Positions 8,284 through 18,090 are shown, counted from the first letter of the stretch. The stretch: DNA of 42,936 bases from an uncultured archaeon (GCA_937138675.1 CAKZPG010000084.1:1-42936); one strand, 5' to 3'. The notes: generated by a model not told the origin, from the letters alone. A program made the numbers and translations.

Positions 8284-8887
8284 CCGTTTCACCCTTGTCG
8301 CCGACCGGCGCCTCGTTGTCTACCAGAGGGCGGGCGGGCACCGGGTCGCCAGGCTTCAGTCGCTCGTCGAATATCACGAGCAGGTAGTCCTCCCACTGTC
8401 GGATGGGCTCAACAATCGCCTTGCGCTCGGTGCCGTCAATGCTGTGGACGTACAGCGAATTACGTTCAGGATCGTAGTCCATTGTGAGGGTACCGGGAGT
8501 GAGGGTGATACTGTTTGCGAGTGTGGTGATTGCCAGATCGGACTCGATACGCAGTGGGACCTCCATTACCGCGGGATTGATCGGCATCGACGGCGCAAGT
8601 ACCCGGTAGGCGACCTCGAAGTTCGCGGTCAGAAGCTCCCAAACGAACGTCACGAGATACATCGCGACGTAGGGGACCGGCCGGAGGCTCGCGTCCAGTC
8701 CCGTTACCGGTCGGTAGAACCGCCGGCCTGCGTAAGCGAGGGGCAGGCCGACGCCGAGTCCGATTACGAACTCCTCGGCTACTCGGACGGGCGTCGCCTC
8801 AACACCCCGGACCGCGAGCCACAGGACCGCGAGCACCAGCCCCATCGCCAGCCAGCCAACGCCGTCCCGAGGCTCCGTGGAGTTCAC
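8276..8887 (-). CDS. mrpE: Mrp-type Na+/H+ antiporter subunit E
   Basis: Subunit E (203 aa). Two or three N-terminal transmembrane segments (about residues 8-28, 38-55 and 70-90) are followed by a cytoplasmic beta-rich part with IESDLAITTLANSITLTPGTLTMDY, the core MNHE motif, and YVHSIDG. The C-terminus is acidic and longer than in bacteria (about 160 aa), which is common in haloarchaea. ATGA-type overlap with mrpD (8884-8887) couples translation. Confidence 0.93.
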   Translation of the reverse strand: MNSTEPRDGVGWLAMGLVLAVLWLAVRGVEATPVRVAEEFVIGLGVGLPLAYAGRRFYRPVTGLDASLRPVPYVAMYLVTFVWELLTANFEVAYRVLAPSMPINPAVMEVPLRIESDLAITTLANSITLTPGTLTMDYDPERNSLYVHSIDGTERKAIVEPIRQWEDYLLVIFDERLKPGDPVPARPLVDNEAPVGDKGETDG

Positions 8888-10557
8888 GAGCCAAGCACCT
8901 CCGCGGGGCCCACCGCATCAACGTAGCCGCCGGTGTCGAGCGCCGCGTGGGCCGCGCCCTCCGCGGCAGCCACCAGCGCCTCACCACCAACGCCGAACGC
9001 AACGGCAGCGACGGCGAGCGACACGACCGTCGACACCCGCACGACGAGTGCGCGAGTCGCCCGGCCGCCGTCGGTCGCAGCGTCTGGCACCGGCTCCGAC
9101 ATGGTCGCCGCCCGTGGCACCGGAAGCCGCGCTCGGACGGTTTCGGACGGCCTGCCCCAGAATCCATCGCTCCACGCTCGAGTATAGTATGCGATTGTCA
9201 GGATTGCGCCCGCGAGTGCGAGGGCGAGAACGACACCGGCGCCGGCGCCCCCGGCACCGAGCGCCCGGGCGCCCGTGTCAAACACGAGCAGTTTGCCGAG
9301 GAAGCCCGCAAGCGGCGGCGTACCGACGAGACCCAGCGCGAATACGAGGAAGGCGGCCGAGAGTACCGGCGCACGTCCCGCGACACCGCCGAGGTCACCG
9401 AACTGTGTTGTCCCCAGCACGTCTCGGAGCGTGCCCGCGATTAGGAACAGGCCAGCCTTCGCCAGCCCATGGTTGAACGCGTAGACCAGCGCTGCGGTCA
9501 CGCCGAGGGCCCGCACCTCCGGCACCGTGGCTGCGACGGCGAGCGGGAGGAAAATAAAGCCGATCTGGCTGATCGACGAGTGCGCAAGAACGCCCTCCAC
9601 GTCCGGGCGCGTGAGCGCTGCTACTCCACCGAACAGCACGCTCGCGGCCCCAAGGACGAACAGGACGGGTCCGAGAAAGGCGAGGACCGAGTCGCCAGCG
9701 ATTCCCGGGAGCGAGACGCCGAGCGACGCCGCACCGAAAATGGTGAAGCCAACGCGAATGACGGCGTACAGCCCCACTTTCTTTACGACACCGGCGAGGA
9801 GAGCAGAGACGGGCGCGGGCGCCGCGCGGTAGGCCGCGGGCACCCACGCGTGAAACGGCACCAGCCCGGCTTTGAGCGCGAAGACAGCAAGGAGCAGGGC
9901 GAGGAGACCAACTGTCGGCGCGAGCGATACCCCGTAGGCGGCGGGATCGGCGAGTCGTCGGGCCATGTCAGCCATATTTAACGTCCCCGTCGTTGCATAG
10001 AGCCCACCGACAGCGAGCAGCATCACCGCGCTCCCGACAAGATTGAGGACAACGTAGTAGAGTGCCGCACGGGTGTGCCGTGGCCCGGAGTAGAACGCCA
10101 CGAGCACGTAACTCGCCATGAGCATCACCTCGAACCAGACGAACAGGTTGAACAGGTCGCCGGTGAGGAAGGCGCCGGTGACGCCTGCCATCATCAGATG
10201 GACGAGCGGGTGGAAGGTGAGTCGTTGTCCATAGTCGTCCATCGCGACAACAGCGTACACGAGGACGGGAACGAACACGACGGCCGAGAGCCCGAGCAGG
10301 AACCCCGATAGCGCGTCTGCGACGAGGACGATACCGAACGGCGGCTCCCAGCCTCCAACACCGTGGACGAGCGTCGTCGAGGTGCCAAAGGGGACGGCAA
10401 CGACTGTAAAGAGAACAGCAACGCTTGTGGCGTACGCGAGGCCGCCGAGGAGGCTCACGGCGCGGACGGCTCGCCCGTCGGCAAGACCGCCGACGCCGAG
10501 AGCGACGACAGCCGTGACGAGTGCGACGACCAGCGGCGCGACAACGACGGTCGTCAT
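8884..10557 (-). CDS. mrpD: Mrp-type Na+/H+ antiporter subunit D
   Basis: Large polytopic subunit (557 aa) related to complex I antiporter-like subunits NuoM/NuoN. About 14 membrane helices can be drawn. The proton-antiporter family core is present: GDLFNLFVWFEVMLMASYVL near residues 115-135 (with the conserved Glu), FALKAGLVPFHAWVPAAY with the key Lys near 225, and HSSISQIGFI plus FNHGLAKAGLFL further on. Near the C-terminus there is an extended hydrophilic segment before the last helix. The end overlaps mrpE, and the start shares one base with the mrpC stop. Confidence 0.95.
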   Translation of the reverse strand: MTTVVVAPLVVALVTAVVALGVGGLADGRAVRAVSLLGGLAYATSVAVLFTVVAVPFGTSTTLVHGVGGWEPPFGIVLVADALSGFLLGLSAVVFVPVLVYAVVAMDDYGQRLTFHPLVHLMMAGVTGAFLTGDLFNLFVWFEVMLMASYVLVAFYSGPRHTRAALYYVVLNLVGSAVMLLAVGGLYATTGTLNMADMARRLADPAAYGVSLAPTVGLLALLLAVFALKAGLVPFHAWVPAAYRAAPAPVSALLAGVVKKVGLYAVIRVGFTIFGAASLGVSLPGIAGDSVLAFLGPVLFVLGAASVLFGGVAALTRPDVEGVLAHSSISQIGFIFLPLAVAATVPEVRALGVTAALVYAFNHGLAKAGLFLIAGTLRDVLGTTQFGDLGGVAGRAPVLSAAFLVFALGLVGTPPLAGFLGKLLVFDTGARALGAGGAGAGVVLALALAGAILTIAYYTRAWSDGFWGRPSETVRARLPVPRAATMSEPVPDAATDGGRATRALVVRVSTVVSLAVAAVAFGVGGEALVAAAEGAAHAALDTGGYVDAVGPAEVLGS

Positions 10558-10883
10558 CAGGTGTCACCTCCCGTGCCGAGTTCCTCGACATCTATCGTGC
10601 CGTGTTCCTCGTACACCCGGTAGGTGAGGACGAGTGCCAGCGCCGTCGTCCCAAAGCCAATGACGATGGCGGTGAGGACAAGCGCCTGAACGACCGGGTC
10701 GGTCGTCCCGCCGCCGACGGGCGCGAAGCCGCCGAACCCACCCATTGTGACGAGGTAGGCGTTCGCGGCCTGCCCAATGATCGCAACGCCCCACACCACC
10801 TGAACGACGTCACGCCGGAGGACGAGAAAAGTCCCAACCGAGAACAGCGCGCCGAGTGCAAGCGCGAGGAGGAGCTGGGTCAC
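10557..10883 (-). CDS. mrpC: Mrp-type Na+/H+ antiporter subunit C
   Basis: NuoK-like subunit C (108 aa) with three transmembrane segments and the family sequence VVWGVAIIGQAANAYLVTMGG, followed by DPVVQALVLTAIVIGFG. The latter is the canonical MnhC/NuoK motif carrying the DPxxQALxLTAIVI signature. Overlaps mrpB upstream by 4 nt and mrpD downstream by 1 nt. Confidence 0.95.
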   Translation of the reverse strand: MTQLLLALALGALFSVGTFLVLRRDVVQVVWGVAIIGQAANAYLVTMGGFGGFAPVGGGTTDPVVQALVLTAIVIGFGTTALALVLTYRVYEEHGTIDVEELGTGGDT

Positions 10884-11359
10884 TCGTAGCCCACCTCCGC
10901 GATGATAACCAGCAGTGCCCCGACGACGGTTAGGTACACCCCGAGGTCGAAGGCGAGCGCAGTCGCCACCTCAAGTTCGCTGTAGAGCGGTAGATCGTGG
11001 ATGAAAAACACCGCCTGCGTCAGGAACTCGCCACCAAGCACCATCGGGACGAGGCCGCTGACCAGCGCCACCGCCAGCCCGAACGCGAACAGTGCGCGGT
11101 AGGCACCGACCAGCCGGTCACCGCTTGCATTCACCGTATCGACGAGATACTCTACGCCGAAGATAACATAGACTAGAACGAACGCTGCGACAGTCAGGAC
11201 CCCGCCGATGAACCCGCCCCCGGGGAGGTTGTGCCCCTGGAGTAGGAGCGCCACGGCGGTCATGAGCGTGATGGGGACGACGAGGCGGGTGACCGTCCGT
11301 GCAATGACAGTCGTGCGCCGGTCGTATGGCGAACGAGGTCGGTCCTCGGGCGAACTCAT
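10880..11359 (-). CDS. mrpB: Mrp-type Na+/H+ antiporter subunit B
   Basis: MnhB-domain protein (159 aa) with four hydrophobic segments. It shows QGHNLPGGGFIGGVL, the family hallmark (HNxPGGGFxGG), and further on LPLYSELEVATALAFDLGVYLTVVG. A short basic N-terminus (SPEDRPRSPYDRRT) precedes the first helix. It is placed directly after mrpA with a 4-nt overlap, as in the bacterial mrpABCDEFG order. Confidence 0.94.
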   Translation of the reverse strand: MSSPEDRPRSPYDRRTTVIARTVTRLVVPITLMTAVALLLQGHNLPGGGFIGGVLTVAAFVLVYVIFGVEYLVDTVNASGDRLVGAYRALFAFGLAVALVSGLVPMVLGGEFLTQAVFFIHDLPLYSELEVATALAFDLGVYLTVVGALLVIIAEVGYE

Positions 11360-13764
11360 GGCGTCTCCCCCCGGTCACGCATCCGGATGAGCGTCAACAC
11401 CGCGAGCGCGGCCATCGCTACGACGCTTATCTCCCCGAGGGTGTCGATCCCACGGAAATCGACGAGAATGACGTTGACGGCGTTGCCACCCCCGCCCCAG
11501 TCGACAAGGACCGATCCGTGGTCGGTCGGAAGCCCCGCCCGCTCCGAGAGATAGCGTGCGAGCGCACCGTTCGGGCTCGCCGCCGTCGACACGAGGACGG
11601 TGACCGATACGGCCGCACCGACAACGACGGCAAGCGCGCCGTCACGGACTACCCGCCCGCGGTCGGCGTCGCCGTAGAACGCCGGGAGACGGTGAAGGAC
11701 GAGGAGAAAGAGGACAAGAACGAGCGTCTCGACCACGAGCTGGGTCAGCGCGAGGTCCGGCGCGTCCACTAGCACGTAGAGGATAGCGAGCATCGAGCCG
11801 AGGACCGAGAGGGTGAGTACTCCCGCGACGTGTGAGGGTGCGTCGAGAACCCCGACCGCGGCGACGACAGCGACGACGACGACAACGGCCATCGCCCCCG
11901 TGAGCCCGGCGCCGACCGAGGTCGGAACCGGGAGCGCGACGCCAGCGGCGGCGTAGCCAAGAAGGGCGAGAACCGCCGTCGCGCCGACTACACTCGCCGC
12001 ATAGCTCCGGAGTAACCCAGTCTGAACAGCAGGTGTCACCCAGCGGCTCAGCCACGGAAGCGTCGCCATCGCACCGTCGTACCAAATGTTCGCCCGGAGT
12101 CTTGGCTGGGCGGTCAGGACCTCCCGGAGGCCGTCGTGGAGACGGTCGTACGCCTGATAGACAACGGCGCCCGTCCCGACCGTCACAGCACTCATCACGA
12201 GCGGCGGCGAGAGCTTTAGCGCCGGGATAGAGAAGCCATGGGCATCGCCGGGGACGGTCGCCGAGTAGGCCGGGCCGACGATAGCATCGACAAACGCCTG
12301 CGGCGCGGCCGTGATTGCGAGTACCAGTCCCCCGAGGGCGACGGCGGGCGCGAGCATCGCGAGCGGCGGCCGGTGGACGTGGCCCAACGCGTCGGGTTTC
12401 TTACCCCAGAACAGCATCGCGAACTTCGCGGAGTAAACGAAAGTGAACACAGAGCCGAAGACGGCGACTGCGGGGAACATCCACGCCGCACCGCCCACCG
12501 CATGGGCTGTCTCGTAGGCCGCGTCGAAGAGGAACTCCTTTGAGTAGAACCCAGAGAAGGGGGGGATCCCCGCCATGGACAGGCAGGCGACGGTCGCGAC
12601 AGCCGCTGTAACAGGCATGTCGTGGCGCAACCCCCGGAGGTTCTCAATTCGTCGTGTTCCCGCCTCGTGGGCAACGATACCGGCAACGAGGAACAGGGCG
12701 GCTTTGAACGCCGCGTGGTTTAGCACGTGGAAGGCGCCGGCCTCGGCGCCGGCCGCCTCGGCGAAGCCAAAGCCCGCGACGATGAGACCGAGGTGTGAGG
12801 CCGTTGAGTAGGCGAGGAGTTCTTTTATGTCGACCGCCTGTACGGCCAGAATCGCGGTGACGCTCATCGTCAGGAGACCGAGCGCAGCGAGGAGGAGCGT
12901 CCAGTTGCCGACGTGCGGAAGAGACTCTGGCAGGAACAGGGGCCGAAGCCGACCAACAAGGTAGACGCCGGCCTTGACCATCGTCGCGGAGTGGAGGAAG
13001 GCGGAGACTGGCGTCGGTGCCTCCATCGCGTCTGGAAGCCAGATGTGCGCGGGGACCTGCGCGGACTTCGTGGCTGCACCGACGGCGACAAGAGCCAGAG
13101 TTGGGAGGAAGAGACCGGCGCCGTCAAGCGCCTCGCGTATCTCCGGCGCGCGCTCCACGAGTGCCGAGATGACGTACGTCTGCTCGCCCGACACGCCGGC
13201 GGTCCAGCCGAGCAGCAGGAAGCCGACGAGCATGAACAGACCCCCGGCAACGGTGATGACGAGTGACTTTCGGGCGGCACTGACAGATGAGGCCGTGTCG
13301 GTGTAGTGGCCGATAAGTAGGAACGAGGAGACGGAGGTTAGCTCCCAGAAGACAAAGAGAGCGATGAGGTCGCCGGCGAGGGCGACGCCGAGCATTGAGC
13401 CCATGAAGGCGAGCAAGGTGGCATAGTACTTCGCCAACCCCGGCTCGTCGTGCATGTAACCGGCGGAGTAGGTGAACACGAGGACACCGACCCCGCTCGC
13501 GAGAAAGGCGATAAGCAGCGCGAGGCCATCGACGTGAAGCGCGAGGACCACGTCAAGACTAGGAAGCCATTCAACGGCGACAGTGCCACGGCCGGCCTCC
13601 CCGAACGAGGCGAGCCGCGCCACGAGCGCAAGACAGACGAGAGCCACGGCGGCGGCGTAGTAGCCCGCTCGCTCACCCGCGAACCGGACGGCAAAGGGTG
13701 CGAGGACCGCGCCTGCGAACGGCAGGAGGACGACAGCGAGCGTCGTCACGAGCGGGGGTGTCAC
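11356..13764 (-). CDS. mrpA: Mrp-type Na+/H+ antiporter subunit A with fused C-terminal MrpA/DUF4040-type region
   Basis: Largest Mrp subunit (802 aa from this start), a NuoL-like antiporter module. Residues of the core: LIALFVFWELTSVSSFLLIG, AATKSAQVPAHIWLPDAMEAPTPVSAFLHSATMVKAG with its key Lys and His, and FHVLNHAAFKAALFLVAG. The C-terminal 250 residues contain VLTLSVLGSMLAILYVLVDAPDLALTQ and DFRGIDTLGEISVVAMAALAVLTL, the MrpA-specific extension. GTG at 13762-13764 is chosen because the protein then starts right before the first helix; an in-frame GTG at 13821 would add 19 hydrophilic residues. First gene of the operon, divergent from the phosphoribosyltransferase gene. Confidence 0.93.
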   Translation of the reverse strand: MTPPLVTTLAVVLLPFAGAVLAPFAVRFAGERAGYYAAAVALVCLALVARLASFGEAGRGTVAVEWLPSLDVVLALHVDGLALLIAFLASGVGVLVFTYSAGYMHDEPGLAKYYATLLAFMGSMLGVALAGDLIALFVFWELTSVSSFLLIGHYTDTASSVSAARKSLVITVAGGLFMLVGFLLLGWTAGVSGEQTYVISALVERAPEIREALDGAGLFLPTLALVAVGAATKSAQVPAHIWLPDAMEAPTPVSAFLHSATMVKAGVYLVGRLRPLFLPESLPHVGNWTLLLAALGLLTMSVTAILAVQAVDIKELLAYSTASHLGLIVAGFGFAEAAGAEAGAFHVLNHAAFKAALFLVAGIVAHEAGTRRIENLRGLRHDMPVTAAVATVACLSMAGIPPFSGFYSKEFLFDAAYETAHAVGGAAWMFPAVAVFGSVFTFVYSAKFAMLFWGKKPDALGHVHRPPLAMLAPAVALGGLVLAITAAPQAFVDAIVGPAYSATVPGDAHGFSIPALKLSPPLVMSAVTVGTGAVVYQAYDRLHDGLREVLTAQPRLRANIWYDGAMATLPWLSRWVTPAVQTGLLRSYAASVVGATAVLALLGYAAAGVALPVPTSVGAGLTGAMAVVVVVAVVAAVGVLDAPSHVAGVLTLSVLGSMLAILYVLVDAPDLALTQLVVETLVLVLFLLVLHRLPAFYGDADRGRVVRDGALAVVVGAAVSVTVLVSTAASPNGALARYLSERAGLPTDHGSVLVDWGGGGNAVNVILVDFRGIDTLGEISVVAMAALAVLTLIRMRDRGETP

Positions 13765-13854
13765 GAGAACGTCGAGGGGGAGGTCACTCTTAGGTGTTTT
13801 CGATAGCCACGATAGAACCACTACCTACTTCCCCGGGGCAGGTCGTGAATCGAC

Positions 13855-14424
13855 ATGGACCTGTTGCGGCAGTCGCTCCTTGAAGCGCCGATCGTAGAGA
13901 AAGAGGACGGCTACCAGTACTTTGTCCACCCGGTCAGCGACGGGGTGCCAATGCTCAAACCTGAACTCCTGCGTGAGATCGTGGTGAAGATTATCCGCAA
14001 GGCTAGACTAGAAGATGTCGACAAGATCGTCACCCCCGCGGCGATGGGCATCCACATTTCCACCGCCGTCTCTCTGATGACCGACATCCCGCTCGTGGTC
14101 ATCCGCAAACGCAAGTACGGCCTCGAGGGCGAGGTGTCGCTCACCCAACAGACCGGTTACTCCGAGGGCGAGATGTACATCAACGACGTTGGCGAAGGCG
14201 ATCGGGTGATCGTGCTGGACGACGTGCTCTCGACCGGGGGGACAATGAAGGCAATCCTCGACGCCCTGAGGCACGTCGGCGCCGAAGTAGCGGACGTTGT
14301 CGCGGTAATCAAAAAGGCCGGGTCGAATGACCTGGACGACACAGATTACACTGTAAAGACGCTTATCAACGTCGACGTGGTCGACGGCGCAGTCGAGATA
14401 GCTGACTCGGCTGGCGACGGGTAG
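13855..14424 (+). CDS. hpt: Hypoxanthine/guanine-type phosphoribosyltransferase
   Basis: Purine salvage enzyme (189 aa) of the archaeal HGPRTase-like/PRTase type I family; transfers ribose-5-phosphate from PRPP to a purine base. The PRPP-binding motif [13 protein letters not shown] is at residues 118-130. The N-terminal part [26 protein letters not shown] is characteristic of the haloarchaeal Hpt group. A flexible-loop region with [18 protein letters not shown] follows at 85-102. Exact base preference (hypoxanthine, guanine or adenine) cannot be read from sequence; some archaeal members prefer adenine. Divergent from mrpA and convergent with dppF. Confidence 0.9.
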   Translation: MDLLRQSLLEAPIVEKEDGYQYFVHPVSDGVPMLKPELLREIVVKIIRKARLEDVDKIVTPAAMGIHISTAVSLMTDIPLVVIRKRKYGLEGEVSLTQQTGYSEGEMYINDVGEGDRVIVLDDVLSTGGTMKAILDALRHVGAEVADVVAVIKKAGSNDLDDTDYTVKTLINVDVVDGAVEIADSAGDG

Positions 14425-14430
14425 GCGCGG

Positions 14431-15750
14431 TTAATCGTCGTCCGCGCGCGCCTCATCGTTTGGCACTCGCACACCCTCAGGTGGGTGTCGGAGCAGACAC
14501 GCCACCTCGTGGTCGCGCGACCCTTGTACTGGCTGACGTGTCGGTATGTGCTCCTCACAGGGGGTCGTGACCGTCGTATCGAACGCCGCAGCCGCGGCCG
14601 AGTGGTCGTCTGCCGCGAGCGCCGCGAGCGCCTCCCCGACCGCTCGCTCGACTGCTGGGGCGCCCAACTCGTCGGGCAGGTCGAACTCAGCCCGGAGCGC
14701 CGTGACGACCTCTGTCTCGCTCAGGCCTGTCCCGTCGGCGCCCGCCGGCGCCCACAACTCCCTGACCGCCGCAACGTCAACATCATGTTCGTGCACCCGC
14801 TGGCGCGCGTCAAGAACGCGCCGCCAGGTCGCCTGCGGGAGATCTACCCCCACCGGTTTGATCACTTTCGGACACCGGGTGTGGAACCGACAGCCAGCAG
14901 GCGGGGCGCTGGCGCTCGGCACCGACCCGGAAAGCCGGATAGTTCGCCCGGGCGCGTCGGGGTTCGGCTCCGGAATCGCGGAGAGCAACGCCTCGGTGTA
15001 GGGGTGTTCCGGCGACTCAAACAGCCGCTCGGTCGGCGCGGTCTCGACTATCTCACCAAGATACATCACCGCCACCCGGTCGGCCACCTCGCGGACGACG
15101 CTCAGGTCGTGGCTGATGAACACCAGCGCAATGCCGAACTCCTGCTGGAGATCCGCAAGAAGGTCGAGCACCGCGCTCTTGACCGACACATCAAGTGCGC
15201 TCACCGGTTCGTCGGCCACGATAAGACGGGGGTTGACGACGAGCGCACGGGCAATAGCAACCCGTTGCTTCTGCCCGCCAGAGAACTCGTGAGGATAGCG
15301 GTCGTAGTCGGTGGCAGAGAGGCCGACGCGTTCGAGAAGGTCTTCACCCACCGCTCGCCGGCGTGCCCGGTCCGAGAGCCCGTGGACTCGGAGTGCCTCG
15401 GTGACAGACTCGCCGACGCTCATTCGAGGGTCAAAGCTGGATGTCGGGTCCTGAAAAACAATCTGGGCCTCCCGGCGGAACCGCTTCAACTCTTCGTCGT
15501 CGAAGGCGACTATGTTCTCGCCGTCAAAAACGACCCGTCCGCCGGTCGGCTCCTCCAGTCGGAGCATCGAAGTGGCGACCGTCGACTTTCCACAGCCGGA
15601 CTCGCCGACCAGCCCAAGTGTCTCGCCCGGGTCAAGGGTGAATGAAACGCCGTCGACGGCCCGGACTGCGCCGACCTGCCGCTTCAGGATGCCCTCAGTC
15701 AACGGATAGTGTTTTTCCAGGTCCCGGACTTCCAGCAGCGGCTCGGTCAC
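14431..15750 (-). CDS. dppF: Dipeptide/oligopeptide ABC transporter ATP-binding protein DppF-type
   Basis: ATPase (439 aa) paired with the upstream DppD-type ATPase. Walker [11 protein letters not shown]-loop [12 protein letters not shown], signature FSGGQKQR, Walker [13 protein letters not shown] and H-loop ISHDLS are all present. The peptide-transporter C-terminal extension carries cysteines in [16 protein letters not shown] and HEVACLL, the pattern linked to an Fe-S site in related Dpp ATPases. Between RCP and the last Cys there is an unusually long insertion of over 100 residues, Ala/Asp/Glu-rich. GTG at 15748-15750 overlaps the dppD stop (GTGA); the longer frame adds an arginine-rich leader unlike the family. 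Substrate may be peptides, nickel or sugars. Confidence 0.92.
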   Translation of the reverse strand: MTEPLLEVRDLEKHYPLTEGILKRQVGAVRAVDGVSFTLDPGETLGLVGESGCGKSTVATSMLRLEEPTGGRVVFDGENIVAFDDEELKRFRREAQIVFQDPTSSFDPRMSVGESVTEALRVHGLSDRARRRAVGEDLLERVGLSATDYDRYPHEFSGGQKQRVAIARALVVNPRLIVADEPVSALDVSVKSAVLDLLADLQQEFGIALVFISHDLSVVREVADRVAVMYLGEIVETAPTERLFESPEHPYTEALLSAIPEPNPDAPGRTIRLSGSVPSASAPPAGCRFHTRCPKVIKPVGVDLPQATWRRVLDARQRVHEHDVDVAAVRELWAPAGADGTGLSETEVVTALRAEFDLPDELGAPAVERAVGEALAALAADDHSAAAAAFDTTVTTPCEEHIPTRQPVQGSRDHEVACLLRHPPEGVRVPNDEARADDD

Positions 15751-16940
15751 CGCCCGCCTCCGTCCGGTTCGGCGACGGTCCACGAGACCTCGCGGTCGAG
15801 GTGGGCGGCGTCGCGGTCGGGTCCGTGAAAGATACAGGCCGCGACGTGGGCGGTGTTGACCCCGTCGCCCGTCGTTTCTAGATCGCGCGAGGCTGCTCCG
15901 TCGAGCGGCGCGGCCGAGAGGGGGGTTGACACGTCCGGCGAGTCGCCCGCGGTGGTGCCTGCGCCGTCTCGGTCGGTGTCTGGCTCCTGCGCAACGGGGT
16001 ACAGCGACGGGTGCGAGTCAGTCGTACACGCCTCAACTGCGAACGGACAACGCGGAGCGAACCGACAGCCCGTAGGCGGATCGGTCGGACTCGGGAGGTC
16101 CCCAGGTATCGACCCGCTCTCGCGTCCCCGGCCTGGGAGACAGGCCAGCAGCGCCCGGGTGTAGGGGTGGCCGGGGTCGGCGAACAGGCTGTCGACTGGG
16201 GCGGATTCCATCACCTTGCCGGCGTACAGCACCACGACCCGGTCCGCGACACGCGCGACCACTCCGAGATCGTGTGTGATGAAGAGTACAGCCATCCCCA
16301 TTTCGCGCTGAAGATCTGCAAGGAGATCGAGAATCTGAGCCTGAATCGTCACGTCAAGAGCAGTTGTCGGCTCGTCGGCCACGAGGAGGTCCGGGTCCCC
16401 CGCCAGCGCAGCCGCAACGAGAACCCGCTGTTTCATCCCACCCGACAGTTCGTGGGGGTATGCGTCCGCGGTCGTAGCGGGGTCTGGGACCTCGGCCCGG
16501 TCAAGGAGGTCTATCGCTCGCTTGCGGGCGGCGCGCTCAGAGACATCCTCGTGAATACGGACCGTCTCCGCGACCTGCTTGCCGACCGATATCACTGGGT
16601 TAAGCGCGTCCTGCGGGTTTTGGAACACGTGTGCGATCTCCGCGCCCCGAATCTCACGGAGGCGGGCGGCGCTCGCGGTGGTGAGGTTCTCGCCACGGAA
16701 CTCGATCCGGCCTGTGATCTCTCCAGGCGGGCACTCCACGAGTCGGGTGATAGACTCGGCAGTGACGGTCTTCCCGCTCCCGGACTCGCCGACGAGACAG
16801 ACCGTCTCGCCGGCGTTCACCTCAAACGAGACGCCATCGACAGCCCGGACGACCCCGTCGTCGGTATCAAACTGGGTACGTAGGTCGGTGATGCGCAGGA
16901 GCGGTTCGGCTTGGTCTGTGGTTGTGTGGCGTCTGCTCAT
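15747..16940 (-). CDS. dppD: Dipeptide/oligopeptide ABC transporter ATP-binding protein DppD-type
   Basis: ATPase (397 aa) with Walker A GESGSGKT, Q-loop VFQNPQDALNP, signature LSGGMKQR, Walker B LLVADEPTTALD and H-loop ITHDLG. The C-terminal oligopeptide extension holds GCRFAPRCPFAVEAC and a terminal HVAACIFHG, cysteine positions as in DppF. A stretch of roughly 50 acidic/Ser-rich residues separates them. The ATG at 16938-16940 is 4 bp after the dppC stop and begins MSRRHTTT; an ATG at 16964 would overlap dppC by 20 nt. Heterodimer with DppF is expected. Confidence 0.93.
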   Translation of the reverse strand: MSRRHTTTDQAEPLLRITDLRTQFDTDDGVVRAVDGVSFEVNAGETVCLVGESGSGKTVTAESITRLVECPPGEITGRIEFRGENLTTASAARLREIRGAEIAHVFQNPQDALNPVISVGKQVAETVRIHEDVSERAARKRAIDLLDRAEVPDPATTADAYPHELSGGMKQRVLVAAALAGDPDLLVADEPTTALDVTIQAQILDLLADLQREMGMAVLFITHDLGVVARVADRVVVLYAGKVMESAPVDSLFADPGHPYTRALLACLPGRGRESGSIPGDLPSPTDPPTGCRFAPRCPFAVEACTTDSHPSLYPVAQEPDTDRDGAGTTAGDSPDVSTPLSAAPLDGAASRDLETTGDGVNTAHVAACIFHGPDRDAAHLDREVSWTVAEPDGGGR

Positions 16941-16944
16941 ACTG

Positions 16945-18090
16945 TCACCGTGGGTCGATTGCATCGCGGAGGGCGTCCCCGACGAAATTGAACGCGAGGA
17001 CAGTCAGGAACAGGAAGAGTCCAGGGATGGTACTGATCCACGGCGCGTTCGGGAGGTCCGACCGGCCCGCAGAGATTGTTCGGCCCCACGAGAACACGTC
17101 CGGGTCACCGAAGCCCAGGAAGGAGAGCGATGCCTCGCCAAGAATGAAGACAGGGATCGAGAGCGTCGCAGCGGTGATGACCGTCGAGGAGACGTTTGGG
17201 ATCAGATGTCGACGGATCGTCCACCACCGGCCAGCGCCAGCGGCTTCGGCAGCCCGAACGTACGCCTCCTCGCCCCGTTGGAGTGCCTCGGACCGCACGA
17301 GTCGGGCGGTGCCCTCCCACGAAAACAGGCCATAGAGCGCGATGATCAGCAGAAGGCTCGCGCCGTAGAGATAGATGAGAAGGAGCAGAAGAATAAATAC
17401 CGGGAACGTCTGCTGGAGGTCGACGTAGCGCATCAACACCTCGTCGACGTAGCCGCCGAAGTACGCCGCCGCGGTGCCGACGACGGTCCCGATACTGATG
17501 GCGAACACCATCGATATCAGCCCCACTTCAAGACTGACACGCATCCCGTAGACAATGAGATGCCAGAGCGGGCGCCCCTGAGCGTCGGTGCCGAGAGCGT
17601 ACGCCCACGACCCACCGGCGAACACGGGGGGCTGGTAGGCGGCCGCATAATCAATCGCCTCATTCGGGGCCGTCCAAATTAGCGGCCCGACCAGACCGAC
17701 GAGGAAGACAAACCCGAGGAAGCCAAGCGAAACGACAGCCGCGCGGTTCTTCTGGAACTGCCGCCAGTAGTACGCTGTCAGCCGGCGGTTGCGTGCGAGC
17801 GGCAGGGCGGCGTGGAAGACGCCGATGGCGAGAACGACGACAAGGAGCCACTCGACACCAGTGACATCCCACCCAACGACACCGACCGTCGGGGCCTCGT
17901 TCGCGAGTATGACGTAGTCGTAGACGAACGCAGCGACGAGGCTGAAAAAGACGAGCGCCTCGGCTGCCACGGCTGCCGGCGGCACAGTCGAGTCGGCGTC
18001 GTCCACCGCGGTCCAGTCGATTCGCTCAAACCCTGTGCCTGCTGTCCGTGCGGTTCCAACGTCGGGGGCGGGCTCGTCTCCAGCCATCAC
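16945..18090 (-). CDS. dppC: Dipeptide/oligopeptide ABC transporter permease DppC-type
   Basis: Inner permease (381 aa). After a hydrophilic N-terminus come two extra hydrophobic segments (about residues 40-60 and 80-98), then the usual DppC body: FLGFVFLVGLVGPLIW, the loop with LGTDAQGRPLWHLIVYGMRVSLEVGL, and the ATPase-contact EAA loop with EAAGAGRWWTIRRHLIPN. The C-terminus has GRSDLPNAPW and FNFVGDALRDAIDPR, family hallmarks. The N-terminal extension makes it longer than the roughly 300-aa bacterial DppC and is frequent in haloarchaea. It overlaps dppB by 4 nt. Confidence 0.93.
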   Translation of the reverse strand: MMAGDEPAPDVGTARTAGTGFERIDWTAVDDADSTVPPAAVAAEALVFFSLVAAFVYDYVILANEAPTVGVVGWDVTGVEWLLVVVLAIGVFHAALPLARNRRLTAYYWRQFQKNRAAVVSLGFLGFVFLVGLVGPLIWTAPNEAIDYAAAYQPPVFAGGSWAYALGTDAQGRPLWHLIVYGMRVSLEVGLISMVFAISIGTVVGTAAAYFGGYVDEVLMRYVDLQQTFPVFILLLLLIYLYGASLLLIIALYGLFSWEGTARLVRSEALQRGEEAYVRAAEAAGAGRWWTIRRHLIPNVSSTVITAATLSIPVFILGEASLSFLGFGDPDVFSWGRTISAGRSDLPNAPWISTIPGLFLFLTVLAFNFVGDALRDAIDPR

